A DNA stretch of 30,476 bases from Firm-04 sp964479595 (GCA_964479595.1 CAYZMU010000013.1:1-30476); one strand, 5' to 3'; counted from the stretch's first letter, positions 22,669-30,476 are shown. Made by a program: numbers and translations. The notes: generated by a model not told the origin, from the sequence alone.

Positions 22669-24048
22669 ATGGCAAATTGGGACCGCTTTTCCAGACAAAG
22701 CAAGATAGATGAACTCGCGGAGCTCTGCAAAGAGAACTACAAAATCGACCCGGAGCTCTACACAAAATATGATGTCAAAAGAGGTCTGCGCGACATCAAC
22801 GGAAAGGGCGTCTGCGCGGGGCTTACGAACATCAGCGAAATTATCCCGGGCACGGACGCGCCCGACGGGAGCAATGACGGCAAGGGGCAGCTGCTCTTTC
22901 GGGGCTACCACATCGAAGATATCGTGCGCGGCTTCATTAACGAGCGGCGCTACGGCTATGAGGAAACGGTTTACCTGCTGCTCTTTGGGGCTTTGCCGAC
23001 CAGCGAGCAGCTTTCGGAATTCAGCGAACTTCTGCGCAGCTGCAGGACACTGCCGCCCTCGTTCTCAAGAGATGTCATCATGAAATCCCCCAGCGATGAC
23101 ATGATGAACACCCTCGCAAAGAGCGTTCTGGCGCTGTATTCCTACGACCACGACCCCAACGGGACTTCCATTCCGAACGTGCTGCGCCAGTGTATCCAGC
23201 TCATCGCGCAGTTCCCGTCCATCGCGGTCTACGGCTATCAGGCGCACTGCTACTACAACAACGAGCAGAGTCTCTTCCTGCACCAGCCCGACCCCAAGCT
23301 TTCCCCGTCGGAAAACCTGCTGAGCCTGCTGCGTGCCGACCAGAAATATACCGAACTTGAGGCGCGGATTCTCGATGTGGCGCTGGTGCTGCACGCGGAG
23401 CACGGCGGCGGCAACAACTCCTCATTCACGGTACACGTCGTCTCGTCCTCCGGCACGGACACTTACTCCACCATGGCGGCGGCGCTCGGCTCTTTGAAAG
23501 GGCCCAAGCACGGCGGCGCGAACATCAAGGTCGTGCAGATGTTTGACGACATGAAGGAGCGCGTGAAAGACTGGAAGGACGAGGACGAGGTCAGGGAATA
23601 TCTGCGCAAGCTGCTGCACAAAGAGGCGTTTGACCGCTCCGGGCTTATCTATGGCATGGGCCACGCCGTCTACTCCAAGAGCGACCCGCGCGCGACGATT
23701 CTGCGCGGTTTTGTGGAAGAACTCGCCGAGGAGAAAGGGTGTCTGGAAGAATACGCGCTCTACGCGCTGGTGGAGCGCCTCGCGCCGGAAGTCATCGGGG
23801 AGGAGCGCAGAATCTATAAGGGCGTCTGCGCGAACGTGGATTTCTATTCCGGGCTGGTCTACAGAATGCTGGGGCTTCCCAACGAGCTGTTCACACCGAT
23901 TTTCGCCATATCCCGAATCGCGGGCTGGTCCGCGCACCGTCTGGAGGAACTCCTCGGTGCCAGCAAGATCATCCGCCCCGCCTACCGCGCTGTGAAGGAT
24001 TGGGAGACTTACGTTCCCATCGCCGAGCGGCACGCCAAGGAGGCATGA
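22669..24048 (+). CDS. gltA: Citrate synthase (Si type)
   Basis: The enzyme condenses oxaloacetate and acetyl-CoA to citrate, feeding 2-oxoglutarate and glutamate synthesis in an anaerobe. The 459-residue product has the three catalytic-region signatures: LHAEHGGGNNSSF (His245), GPKHGGANIKV (His281) and GMGHAVYSKSDPR (His332). The N-terminal extension of about 60 residues before the domain is common in clostridial forms. It is not related to the Re-type enzyme of some clostridia. An in-frame ATG at 22663 is only one base after AAAGGAG, so the ATG at 22669, 7 bases away, is preferred. glmU follows after 4 bases. Confidence 0.97.
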   Translation: MANWDRFSRQSKIDELAELCKENYKIDPELYTKYDVKRGLRDINGKGVCAGLTNISEIIPGTDAPDGSNDGKGQLLFRGYHIEDIVRGFINERRYGYEETVYLLLFGALPTSEQLSEFSELLRSCRTLPPSFSRDVIMKSPSDDMMNTLAKSVLALYSYDHDPNGTSIPNVLRQCIQLIAQFPSIAVYGYQAHCYYNNEQSLFLHQPDPKLSPSENLLSLLRADQKYTELEARILDVALVLHAEHGGGNNSSFTVHVVSSSGTDTYSTMAAALGSLKGPKHGGANIKVVQMFDDMKERVKDWKDEDEVREYLRKLLHKEAFDRSGLIYGMGHAVYSKSDPRATILRGFVEELAEEKGCLEEYALYALVERLAPEVIGEERRIYKGVCANVDFYSGLVYRMLGLPNELFTPIFAISRIAGWSAHRLEELLGASKIIRPAYRAVKDWETYVPIAERHAKEA

Positions 24049-24052
24049 GAGC

Positions 24053-25426
24053 ATGAATAACGCCGTAATCCTTGCGGGAGGGCAGGGCAAGCGCATGAAG
24101 GCGCCGATTCCCAAGCCGATGTTCAAGGTTCTGGGTGAGCCCATGCTGGAATGGGTTCTGGGCGCCTGCGAGGGCGCGGGGCTCGGCAGAGTCTGCGTGG
24201 TAACCGGCTATGAGGCGGAGCAGATTCTCGATTATCTCGACGACCGCTGCGAAACGGTCTATCAGGCGCGGCGCCTGGGCACAGGGCACGCGGTCATGCA
24301 GGCGGAGGATTTTCTGCGCGGGGACACCAGCGAGAACACAATTGTGCTCTGCGGGGACGCGCCGTTTATTGACAGCGAAACCATCACCAGAGCGCTTGAG
24401 CGCCATATCTCGGAACGAAACGCCGTCACGGTCATCACCGCGCGGGTGGACAATCCTTCCGGGTACGGCAGGATTCTGCGTACGGACAGCGGAATCGCGG
24501 GTATCGTGGAAGAAAAGGACGCGACAGAGGCCCAGAAGCGCATTCGGGAGATAAACTCCGGCTGCTACTGGTTCCGCACGAAGACCCTGCTGGAACTGCT
24601 CGGGAAAATCTCCTGCGACAACGCCCAGCACGAATATTATTTAACCGATACGATAGAAATCGCGCTGAATGAGGGTCTGCGCGCGGGAGCGTATTGTTCG
24701 CGGAATCCGGACGTGGTTCTCGGCGCAAACGACCGGCAGGGGCTTTTGGACTTGAACACGGCGGCACGCGAGAAAGTGCTGCGCAAACACATGGAAAACG
24801 GCGTGGGCTTTGTCTGCACGGACGGCATTATCATCGAGCGCGGTGTCAAAATCGGCGCCGGCACGGAGATTTTGCCCGGCACGATTCTCAAGGGAAATAC
24901 GGTCATCGGCGAATCCTGCGTCATCGGCCCCAATTGCCTGATTGAAAACACTGTCGTCGGCGACCGCGTGAAACTAAACTCCGTACAGGCGTACAAATCC
25001 CAGATCGACTCGGATGTGACCATGGGACCTTTCGTGCACATCCGTCCGGGCAGCCACATCTGTTCGGGAGCGTCTGTAGGGGATTTCGTGGAAATCAAGA
25101 ACACGACCGTCGGCGAAAAGACCATGATCGCGCATCTTGCGTATCTGGGCGACAGCGACATCGGAAAAGAAGTGAATATCGGCGCGGGCTGCGTGACGGT
25201 AAACTTTGACGGCGTAAGAAAATCCCGCTGCGAGATTGGCGACCACGCTTTTGTGGGGTGCAACACAAATCTCATCGCGCCGGTGCGTCTGGGAAGGGAA
25301 TGCTATACCGCGGCGGGTTCGACCATCACGGCGGACATCCCTGACTACGCGCTGGCCATTGACCGCGGTACGCTGCAGGTGAAAGAAGGCTACACCCTGC
25401 GCAAATTCGCGAAGAAGAAGCCCTGA
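24053..25426 (+). CDS. glmU: Bifunctional GlmU: glucosamine-1-P acetyltransferase / N-acetylglucosamine-1-P uridyltransferase
   Basis: GlmU makes UDP-GlcNAc for peptidoglycan. The 457-residue protein has the N-terminal nucleotidyltransferase domain with LAGGQGKRMK (residues 7-16) and a later LGTGHAVMQA and VLCGDAPF. The C-terminal left-handed beta helix has repeated hexapeptides, HIRPGSHI, VGDFVEIKN and the acetyltransferase base in AHLAYLGDSDIG. The nucleotide loop reads KAPIPKPMFKVLG, slightly different from the usual LPKVLH. ATG 24053 has AAGGAGG within the gltA end. Length matches the family. It is usually near spoVG and prs in Bacillus; here it follows gltA. Confidence 0.96.
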   Translation: MNNAVILAGGQGKRMKAPIPKPMFKVLGEPMLEWVLGACEGAGLGRVCVVTGYEAEQILDYLDDRCETVYQARRLGTGHAVMQAEDFLRGDTSENTIVLCGDAPFIDSETITRALERHISERNAVTVITARVDNPSGYGRILRTDSGIAGIVEEKDATEAQKRIREINSGCYWFRTKTLLELLGKISCDNAQHEYYLTDTIEIALNEGLRAGAYCSRNPDVVLGANDRQGLLDLNTAAREKVLRKHMENGVGFVCTDGIIIERGVKIGAGTEILPGTILKGNTVIGESCVIGPNCLIENTVVGDRVKLNSVQAYKSQIDSDVTMGPFVHIRPGSHICSGASVGDFVEIKNTTVGEKTMIAHLAYLGDSDIGKEVNIGAGCVTVNFDGVRKSRCEIGDHAFVGCNTNLIAPVRLGRECYTAAGSTITADIPDYALAIDRGTLQVKEGYTLRKFAKKKP

Positions 25427-25440
25427 AACGGAGGAAACAG

Positions 25441-26364
25441 ATGAAAAGACTGGTTACCAGAAGTGATTTTGACGGTCTGGTCTGCGCGATGCTCCTCAAG
25501 GAACTGAACCTGATTGATGAAATCAAGTTTGTGCATCCCAAGGACGTGCAGGACGGCAAAATCGAGCTGAGTGAGAACGACATCACAACGAATCTCCCCT
25601 TTGACCCCCGTGTGGGACTTGCCTTTGACCACCATGAGAGCGAACTGCTGCGCAACAAGCGCGAGGACTACGAGGGAAAGTACTTCATCGACGGCAGCGC
25701 GCGTTCCGCCGCGAGGGTCGTGTATAATTACTATGGCGGCGCGAAAACGTTCAAGCGGGTTTCAGAAGAAATCATGACCGCCGTGGACAAAGGCGACAGC
25801 GCGGATTTCACGAAAGAGGAGATTCTCGAGCCCAAGGGCTGGGTTCTGATGAACTTCCTCATGGACGCGCGGACAGGGCTCGGGCGTTTCCACAATTTCC
25901 GCATCTCCAACTATGATCTCATGATGCAGCTGATTGATTTCTGCCCCAATCACACGGTGGACGAGGTTTTGCAGCTGCCGGATGTCAAGGAACGCGTGGA
26001 CCTCTATTTTGAGCAGCAGGAACTTTTCAAGGAGCAGCTGCGGCGCGTCACGAAGCTGGACGGCAAGGTCTGTGTGATTGACCTGCGCGAGGAAGAAACC
26101 ATTTACGCGGGCAATCGGTTCATGGTCTACGCCATGTGGCCGGAGGCAGAACTTTCCGTACACGTCGCGTGGGGATTCCGCAAGCAGAATACCGCTGTCA
26201 TGATCGGAAAGTCCATCATCAACCGCGCCTCGGATTTCAATATCGGGGAGCTTTGCCTGCGCTACGGCGGAGGCGGTCACGCAAACGCGGGAACCTGCCA
26301 GCTGGAGAACGACCAGGTGGACGCTCTGCTGCCCAAGATTCTCGACGAACTCAACGGAAGGTAA
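25441..26364 (+). CDS. DHH-family phosphoesterase
   Basis: The 307-residue cytosolic protein has the DHH family metal motifs: RSDFDGLVCA (Asp9, Asp11), FDHHESE (Asp63, His64, His65) and the C-terminal DHHA1 signature GGGGHANAGTC (about 276-287). Family members include RecJ nuclease, nanoRNases, c-di-AMP hydrolases and exopolyphosphatases. The opening and length suggest an exopolyphosphatase-like clade, but substrate is not certain. It has no PAS, GGDEF or membrane region, so it is not GdpP-type. ATG 25441 has CGGAGG about 6 bases upstream and lies 14 bases after glmU, so it belongs to the same transcript. Confidence 0.9.
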   Translation: MKRLVTRSDFDGLVCAMLLKELNLIDEIKFVHPKDVQDGKIELSENDITTNLPFDPRVGLAFDHHESELLRNKREDYEGKYFIDGSARSAARVVYNYYGGAKTFKRVSEEIMTAVDKGDSADFTKEEILEPKGWVLMNFLMDARTGLGRFHNFRISNYDLMMQLIDFCPNHTVDEVLQLPDVKERVDLYFEQQELFKEQLRRVTKLDGKVCVIDLREEETIYAGNRFMVYAMWPEAELSVHVAWGFRKQNTAVMIGKSIINRASDFNIGELCLRYGGGGHANAGTCQLENDQVDALLPKILDELNGR

Positions 26365-26376
26365 TTTGCCGTACAA

Positions 26377-26402
26377 AAGCCCTCCCGAATCAGGGAGGGC
26401 TT
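26377..26402 (+). terminator. GC-rich hairpin after the DHH gene, first of two
   Basis: AAGCCCTCCC and GGGAGGGCTT form a perfect 10-bp stem with a GAATCA loop. The downstream side has only two Ts before GCGG, so termination may depend on the next hairpin as well. The symmetrical AAAA/TT flanks are typical of a terminator or a stable 3'-end structure. Confidence 0.6.
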
Positions 26403-26415
26403 GCGGCGACAGAAA

Positions 26416-26445
26416 AAGCGCCCTCGCGCGAAGCGAAGGGCGTTT
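26416..26445 (+). terminator. Second hairpin, between the DHH gene and larC
   Basis: AAGCGCCCTCGC pairs with GCGAAGGGCGTTT with one bulged A around a 5-base loop. A broken T run (TTTCGGATTTT) follows. Together with the previous stem it probably ends the gltA transcript. No convincing promoter was seen between it and larC. Confidence 0.5.
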
Positions 26446-26473
26446 CGGATTTTCGCGCGGGGAGGCGCTGGGA

Positions 26474-27667
26474 ATGAGGACGCTCTATCTGGACTGTACC
26501 ATGGGCGCGGCGGGCGATATGCTCATGGGTGCGCTGCTGGACTTGCTCGAGGACAAAGAGGCGTTTTTGACGAAGCTGCGCGCTGTTCTGCCCCAACATA
26601 TGCAAATTGAGGCGCGAAACACTCAGCGTGCGGGCATTCGCGGACTGCGCGTTCACGTTTTCGTTGACGGCGAGGAGGAGCATCAGGGGGCTGTCCCCCA
26701 TCATCACCACAGCCATCGGACATATGGGGAGATTGCGCAAATTCTCTCTGAACTTCCGGTTTCACAGTGGACGAAGGAGAAAGCGGACGCGGTCTATCGC
26801 GCTCTGGCACGCGCGGAAAGTGAGGCGCACGGGGTGGAGGTGGAGCAAATCCATTTCCACGAAATTGGCACCTGGGACGCTGTCGCGGATATTGTCGGGG
26901 TTTGTATGCTGATAGAGCAGCTGCAGCCTGAGCGGATTCTCTCCTCAAGTGTTTGTGTGGGAAGCGGCACGGTTCTGTGCGCGCATGGTGAGATGCCTGT
27001 GCCCGCGCCAGCGACCGCCCGCCTGCTCACCGGAATCCCGAGTTTCGCGGGGGATCTGAGCGGCGAGCGCTGTACTCCGACGGGGGCGGCGCTGCTGAAA
27101 GAATTTGCCGAGGATTTTTCGCCCATGCCGCTGCTGAACACACAAAAAATCGGGTACGGTCTCGGCAGCCGGGAGGATATGGGGCTCAACTGCGTTCGCG
27201 CGTTTCTCGGGGAAACAGCGCAAACCGCGCAAACGGACGAGCTCTGCGAACTGCGCTGCAATCTGGACGACATGACGGGTGAGGATATCGCGTTTGCCTG
27301 TGAGATGCTGCTGGAAAGCGGCGCGTTGGACGTCTTTACACAGTCCATCATCATGAAAAAGGGCCGCCCCGCGGTTTTGCTGACGGTTTTGTGCCGCCGC
27401 GAACAGACCTTCGAAATGCAGCAGTTGCTCTTTACACACACAACGACCCTCGGGGTACGGATTTTCCCCTGCCAAAGAGTCGCGCTGGCGAGGACGGAAC
27501 GCGTCGCGCAAACCCCTTTGGGCGAGGTTCGGGTCAAACGGGCGGAAGGGTTCGGCGTCACGCGTGAAAAAGCGGAATATGAGGATCTCGCCGGCATCGC
27601 GCGGGAAAAGCATCTGCCGATAGCGGAGGTTCGAAAACAAGTACCAACGGACGGCAAAGCCCCGTGA
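26474..27667 (+). CDS. larC: LarC, nickel-pincer cofactor (NPN) nickel insertase
   Basis: LarC inserts Ni into the pyridinium thiocarboxylate mononucleotide that becomes the cofactor of lactate racemase and related LarA-like enzymes. The 397-residue protein has YLDCTMGAAGDMLMGALLDL at the start, a His-rich loop HHHHSH (76-81), HFHEIGTWDAVADI (His127, His129), GERCTPTGAALL, and the C-terminal LDDMTGEDIAFACEML, then IIMKKGRPAV. Both LarC1 and LarC2 regions are in one frame, so no programmed frameshift is needed as in Lactobacillus plantarum. The frame is open from 26366, but the ATG at 26474 follows GGGAGG by 8 bases and gives the family N-terminus. No larA, larB or larE is in the window. Confidence 0.93.
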   Translation: MRTLYLDCTMGAAGDMLMGALLDLLEDKEAFLTKLRAVLPQHMQIEARNTQRAGIRGLRVHVFVDGEEEHQGAVPHHHHSHRTYGEIAQILSELPVSQWTKEKADAVYRALARAESEAHGVEVEQIHFHEIGTWDAVADIVGVCMLIEQLQPERILSSSVCVGSGTVLCAHGEMPVPAPATARLLTGIPSFAGDLSGERCTPTGAALLKEFAEDFSPMPLLNTQKIGYGLGSREDMGLNCVRAFLGETAQTAQTDELCELRCNLDDMTGEDIAFACEMLLESGALDVFTQSIIMKKGRPAVLLTVLCRREQTFEMQQLLFTHTTTLGVRIFPCQRVALARTERVAQTPLGEVRVKRAEGFGVTREKAEYEDLAGIAREKHLPIAEVRKQVPTDGKAP

Positions 27668-28566
27668 GCACATCGGCGGAATGCCGTCTCTGCCCGAGAA
27701 ACTGCCGCGCCAGAAGGAATTTCGGGGAACGCGGGCGCTGCGGGGAACTCAGCGCTATCCGGATTGCCCGCGCCGCGCCGCATTTTTGGGAAGAGCCCAT
27801 CATCAGCGGCAAAAACGGCACCGGCGCGATTTTCTTTAGCGGCTGCGCGCTGCGGTGTATATATTGCCAAAACTATGAACTTTCGCGCGGGCACGTCGGC
27901 AGAGAAATCTCCTGTGAGGAACTGCTGCGGATTGTGGAAAACCTGGAACGGCAAGGAGTCCACAGTATCAGCCTTGTCACCCCGAGCCACTTTGCCCTTG
28001 CGCTGGTCCCTGTTCTGGAAGCGCTGCGCCGGGAGAATTTCCCGCTGCCGATTATCTGGAACAGCGGCGGCTACGAAAAAGTCTCCTCGCTGAAAATGCT
28101 CGACGGGCTGGTGGACGTTTATCTGCCGGATTTCAAGTACATTTCCCCGGAAACGGCGCGGGCGTATTCCGACGCGCCCGACTACCCGGAAGTCGCGAAA
28201 GCGGCACTCGCGGAGATGGTGCGCCAGCGCGGCACGCAGCGTTTTTCCCCGGACGGGCTGCTCACAAGCGGCGTGCAGGTGCGGCATCTGCTGCTGCCCG
28301 GACACGCGCAGGAATGCAGGCAGGTGCTTTGGTATCTGCACAACCACTATCGGGGAAAAATCGGGGTCAGCATTCTGAACCAATATACACCCATGCCGAG
28401 TGTCGCCTCCGACCCGCTGCTTTCGCGGCACACAAGCGCCAAATCCTACGAGCAAGTGCTGCGGTACGCGCTCCGAATCGGCATGGATTACGCTTATATT
28501 CAGGAACCCGGCGCGGATTCGGAGACTTTCATTCCGGATTTTGAGTCCGGGGTCGGCATACAATGA
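27664..28566 (+). CDS. Radical SAM protein of the PflX/COG1313 type
   Basis: This 300-residue protein has the radical SAM cluster motif CxxxCxxC in SGCALRCIYCQNYEL (Cys61, 65, 68), preceded by a second cysteine set (Cys7, 10, 14, 26) in CRLCPRNC and GRCGE that may hold another cluster or zinc. NSGGYEK and YLPDFKYI in the barrel match the uncharacterised PflX group, related to pyruvate formate-lyase activases. The start is GTG at 27664, overlapping the larC stop as GTGA, so translation is coupled to larC. Its substrate is unknown; no glycyl radical enzyme is in the window. Confidence 0.88.
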   Translation: MSTSAECRLCPRNCRARRNFGERGRCGELSAIRIARAAPHFWEEPIISGKNGTGAIFFSGCALRCIYCQNYELSRGHVGREISCEELLRIVENLERQGVHSISLVTPSHFALALVPVLEALRRENFPLPIIWNSGGYEKVSSLKMLDGLVDVYLPDFKYISPETARAYSDAPDYPEVAKAALAEMVRQRGTQRFSPDGLLTSGVQVRHLLLPGHAQECRQVLWYLHNHYRGKIGVSILNQYTPMPSVASDPLLSRHTSAKSYEQVLRYALRIGMDYAYIQEPGADSETFIPDFESGVGIQ

Positions 28567-28581
28567 AAGAGGGTTTGTTCT

Positions 28582-29475
28582 ATGGATTATTCTTTGCTGC
28601 TGCGCGGCGAGTTTGAGGCACTCGCTGTCGAGCAGGAGCAAAATCAGATTCAGAACACCAATCAGGCGTCATGGACGACATATGGGCTGGCATTGACAGC
28701 GGAGGACGCCAAAATGATCACACAGACGGCGCGGGAGAGCATGCGGGAAGAGGATCTCATACAGGTCGGGGACTCCATCACGCCGCGGCTGATTCACCGC
28801 TTTCTGCCCTCGGGCCTGTTGGGGGATTCCTACGCGCTGCGCGTTGCGGAACTGACAGAGGCCTTCTTTCATATCAAGGGCGAGCTGCGCGAGATCACGG
28901 CATCAGACAGCGACGTCATGCTTTCGGACAACGCCATTTTGTATTATATGTATATCATTTATATTTCCCCGGCGTGCGCAGGCGATGTCGAGGAAATGGA
29001 AGAAATCGCGCAGGAGGTGCTCTATCAGACCGCGCACAGAATCATAGACCGGAGGGAACAGCTGCGCAAGGAGCAAGACGAGGAGGACCTTCCGGCGGAA
29101 TTCTATCTGCGCCCGGACGCGGACGAGATTCTGCGCGAACGCGGGCTCAGCGCGGTAGAGGAGCAGGCGCAACGCGAAATGGACGATTACCTTTTCCACG
29201 AGAACATGGCGGCGGGAAGCCTGCACCCGGATGCGGTGTGGATAGACGGCGAGGAAACCGCCGCTTACGAGCGCGCGGGGGCGGTCCCGAACACCGACGC
29301 GCTGGAAGTGTTGCGTGAACGCCTGCGGCGGGACCCTCAGCTGCTGATACCGAGCGAGGAGCAGGAGCGCGAGTGGGAAGCGGAGGCGGAGAAATGGGAG
29401 GAAGAGGACGCGCTCGCGGCGAAAGCAGCCCAAAAAGCGCGAGCGCGTGCGAGAGAGGAGAAAAACGATGGCTGA
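28582..29475 (+). CDS. Uncharacterised protein resembling DUF6323, with an acidic extension
   Basis: The 297-residue protein has no known function. Residues about 30-125 (YGLALTAEDAKMITQTARES, SITPRLIHRFLPS, LTEAFFHIKGEL, MLSDNAILYYM) resemble my memory of the DUF6323 family found in Firmicutes, usually next to DUF6179. This is a family-pattern match, not a search result. From about residue 155 the protein is highly charged, and the last 45 residues are an Ala/Glu/Lys helix-forming tail. No signal peptide or clear membrane segment is present. ATG 28582 has GAGGG 7 bases upstream. The stop overlaps the next gene by 8 bases. Confidence 0.7.
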   Translation: MDYSLLLRGEFEALAVEQEQNQIQNTNQASWTTYGLALTAEDAKMITQTARESMREEDLIQVGDSITPRLIHRFLPSGLLGDSYALRVAELTEAFFHIKGELREITASDSDVMLSDNAILYYMYIIYISPACAGDVEEMEEIAQEVLYQTAHRIIDRREQLRKEQDEEDLPAEFYLRPDADEILRERGLSAVEEQAQREMDDYLFHENMAAGSLHPDAVWIDGEETAAYERAGAVPNTDALEVLRERLRRDPQLLIPSEEQEREWEAEAEKWEEEDALAAKAAQKARARAREEKNDG

Positions 29476-30442
29476 GGAAATCATCGCGGTAACGCCGCAA
29501 GCCTCAAGCCCCCAAAAACTGCCCGAGGAGGACTACACGGCAACACTTCTGCAAAGGGCTTCACTGGATGGCTCCATTTCCAACGAACGCGCCGTCGAAA
29601 TCCGGGACGACCTCGCGAAGGCCGTGTCGGAGCGGGCGTTCGCGTTTACAAAAGGGCGCAGCACAACCGTCACAAAAGAGCAGGCGGAGGATTTCTGGAA
29701 ATCCGTTTTCTATCAGCTGGACGTGGTGCTGCTCGCGCTGCGTGACGACAACATGGCGCTCGACGCGCTTCGCACGCGCCCTGTCTCTGAACTCCTTGCC
29801 GCCGGGGAAACGCAAATCATCGGTCTCTACGAAGGCGCAAAGGAGCACTTTCGGGCCGCTTATGCCGGAATGAAACCTTACATCACGATGCTGTTTTCCT
29901 CACTTGTGGACGATTTTGCGGAGTTTTGTAAAAATTATGACGCGCGTTTCCACGCGAGAGACCTGAATATTGCGTTCATCTATCCGCTGATGGGCGGACA
30001 TTTTGTTGAAAACCGCGATTTGCGCGGGGTTTACCGCTACTACCTCTCCCTGCGCCACGAAAGCGCGATTCTGGCGCAGTTTCCCCAAAGCGAAGTGCGG
30101 ACGCTTCTGCGCCGGTACGCGGAAAAGTACCTGACGAAGCCCGACCTGCTCGCGGAAAACATCACTGAGATTGTGCTGCTGCACGGGCTGTGTTCCGATA
30201 TCACCGGCTGCCCCGACCACTCCCTTGCGCTGAAACCGGATACGCCGCAAATGCTGGAGGATTTCCTGGACGAGCTGACGGTGGCGGAACTTGCGGAAAA
30301 GCTGCGCGAAGTGATGCGAAAAATGGCGCTCGGAGAGAGCGATGAGGATTTGGCGTACGCGCTCGCGGGCGCGGATTATTTCGCGGAACGGCTGATGCGA
30401 ACGCCGCGAGCGGAAAACCTTGAGGCTCTGCTTGTTTATTAA
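29468..30442 (+). CDS. Uncharacterised protein resembling DUF6179
   Basis: The 324-residue, mostly helical protein has no known function. Its opening (LPEEDYTATLLQRASLDGSI, then FTKGRSTTVTKEQAEDFWKSVFYQLD) fits what I recall of DUF6179, normally encoded beside DUF6323. No catalytic motif, signal peptide or membrane helix is evident. The frame starts at 29447, but the ATG at 29468 follows AGAGGAG by 7 bases and overlaps the stop of the previous gene, so the two proteins are probably made together. A hairpin follows within 10 bases. Confidence 0.7.
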   Translation: MAEEIIAVTPQASSPQKLPEEDYTATLLQRASLDGSISNERAVEIRDDLAKAVSERAFAFTKGRSTTVTKEQAEDFWKSVFYQLDVVLLALRDDNMALDALRTRPVSELLAAGETQIIGLYEGAKEHFRAAYAGMKPYITMLFSSLVDDFAEFCKNYDARFHARDLNIAFIYPLMGGHFVENRDLRGVYRYYLSLRHESAILAQFPQSEVRTLLRRYAEKYLTKPDLLAENITEIVLLHGLCSDITGCPDHSLALKPDTPQMLEDFLDELTVAELAEKLREVMRKMALGESDEDLAYALAGADYFAERLMRTPRAENLEALLVY

Positions 30443-30451
30443 AAGAAGAAC

Positions 30452-30476
30452 GCTCCCCCGAAACGCTCGGGGGAGC
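30452..30476 (+). terminator. Hairpin terminator after the DUF6179-like gene (T run beyond the window)
   Basis: GCTCCCCCGA pairs with TCGGGGGAGC in a perfect 10-bp stem around a 5-base loop, 10 bases after the stop codon. The window ends at the base of the stem, so the expected T run is not seen. Confidence 0.75.

Noticed and set aside
26366..26473. N-terminal extension of LarC reading through the hairpins
   Set aside because: The added residues have no family match and cover two terminator-like stems; the ATG at 26474 has a good ribosome site.
26794..28641. Long open frame on the minus strand opposite larC and the radical SAM gene (615 codons)
   Set aside because: It mirrors the codon pattern of two well-supported genes, has no recognisable domain and no sensible ribosome site.
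1..30476. CRISPR array, tRNA, rRNA, transposon or prophage
   Set aside because: No spaced repeats, tRNA clover-leaf, rRNA core, inverted-repeat ends or transposase/integrase frame was seen on either strand.

Overview
The window looks like chromosomal DNA from a GC-rich member of the Clostridia (Firmicutes), plausibly an Oscillospirales/Ruminococcaceae-type gut anaerobe, probably from a draft or metagenomic assembly. The reasons are a tRNA-Trp T-box leader in front of the trp genes, the darA-holB-ricT cluster, a V/A-type ATPase operon, TTGACA/TATAAT promoters with 17-18 bp spacers, strong AGGAGG ribosome sites, and a 100-N scaffold gap. The taxonomic call is an inference; no rRNA is present. 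No tRNA, CRISPR array, insertion sequence or phage gene was seen.

Layout. (1) 1-4273, minus strand: a tryptophan operon trpE-G-D-C-F (trpF cut by the window edge) behind a promoter and a well-formed T-box attenuator. (2) 4304-8088, minus: a likely operon of an rRNA-methyltransferase-like protein, lysA (diaminopimelate decarboxylase) and a membrane acyltransferase. (3) 8125-10896, plus, from a divergent promoter: darA (c-di-AMP receptor), holB (DNA polymerase III delta prime) and ricT. ricT is broken by 100 Ns, but both sides of the gap carry the same 55 bp, so the break is an assembly artefact. (4) 10895-20449, minus: a V/A-type ATPase operon in transcription order G/H-like, C, I-like (truncated), I, K, F, E, A, B, D. 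(5) 20526-22559, plus: thrH, a degenerate MNT nucleotidyltransferase-like gene, a HEPN gene and a CYTH gene, closely packed behind one promoter. (6) 22556-26364, plus: citrate synthase, glmU and a DHH phosphoesterase. (7) 26474-30442, plus: larC, a PflX-like radical SAM protein, and two uncharacterised proteins that resemble the DUF6323 and DUF6179 families, closed by a hairpin at the window edge.

How the genes work together. The trp genes convert chorismate to tryptophan and appear to be switched by uncharged tRNA-Trp. The ATPase genes give a complete rotary enzyme, plus one extra gene: a diverged, gap-free partial duplicate of the cytosolic half of subunit I. Its reading frame is intact, which suggests retention by selection. 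The 3' third holds the less understood material: an MNT/HEPN pair whose MNT member has lost the usual active-site signature and which sits beside a CYTH protein, and the DUF6323/DUF6179-like pair downstream of larC and a radical SAM gene. The two most unusual items are the truncated subunit I paralogue and these two small uncharacterised gene sets.
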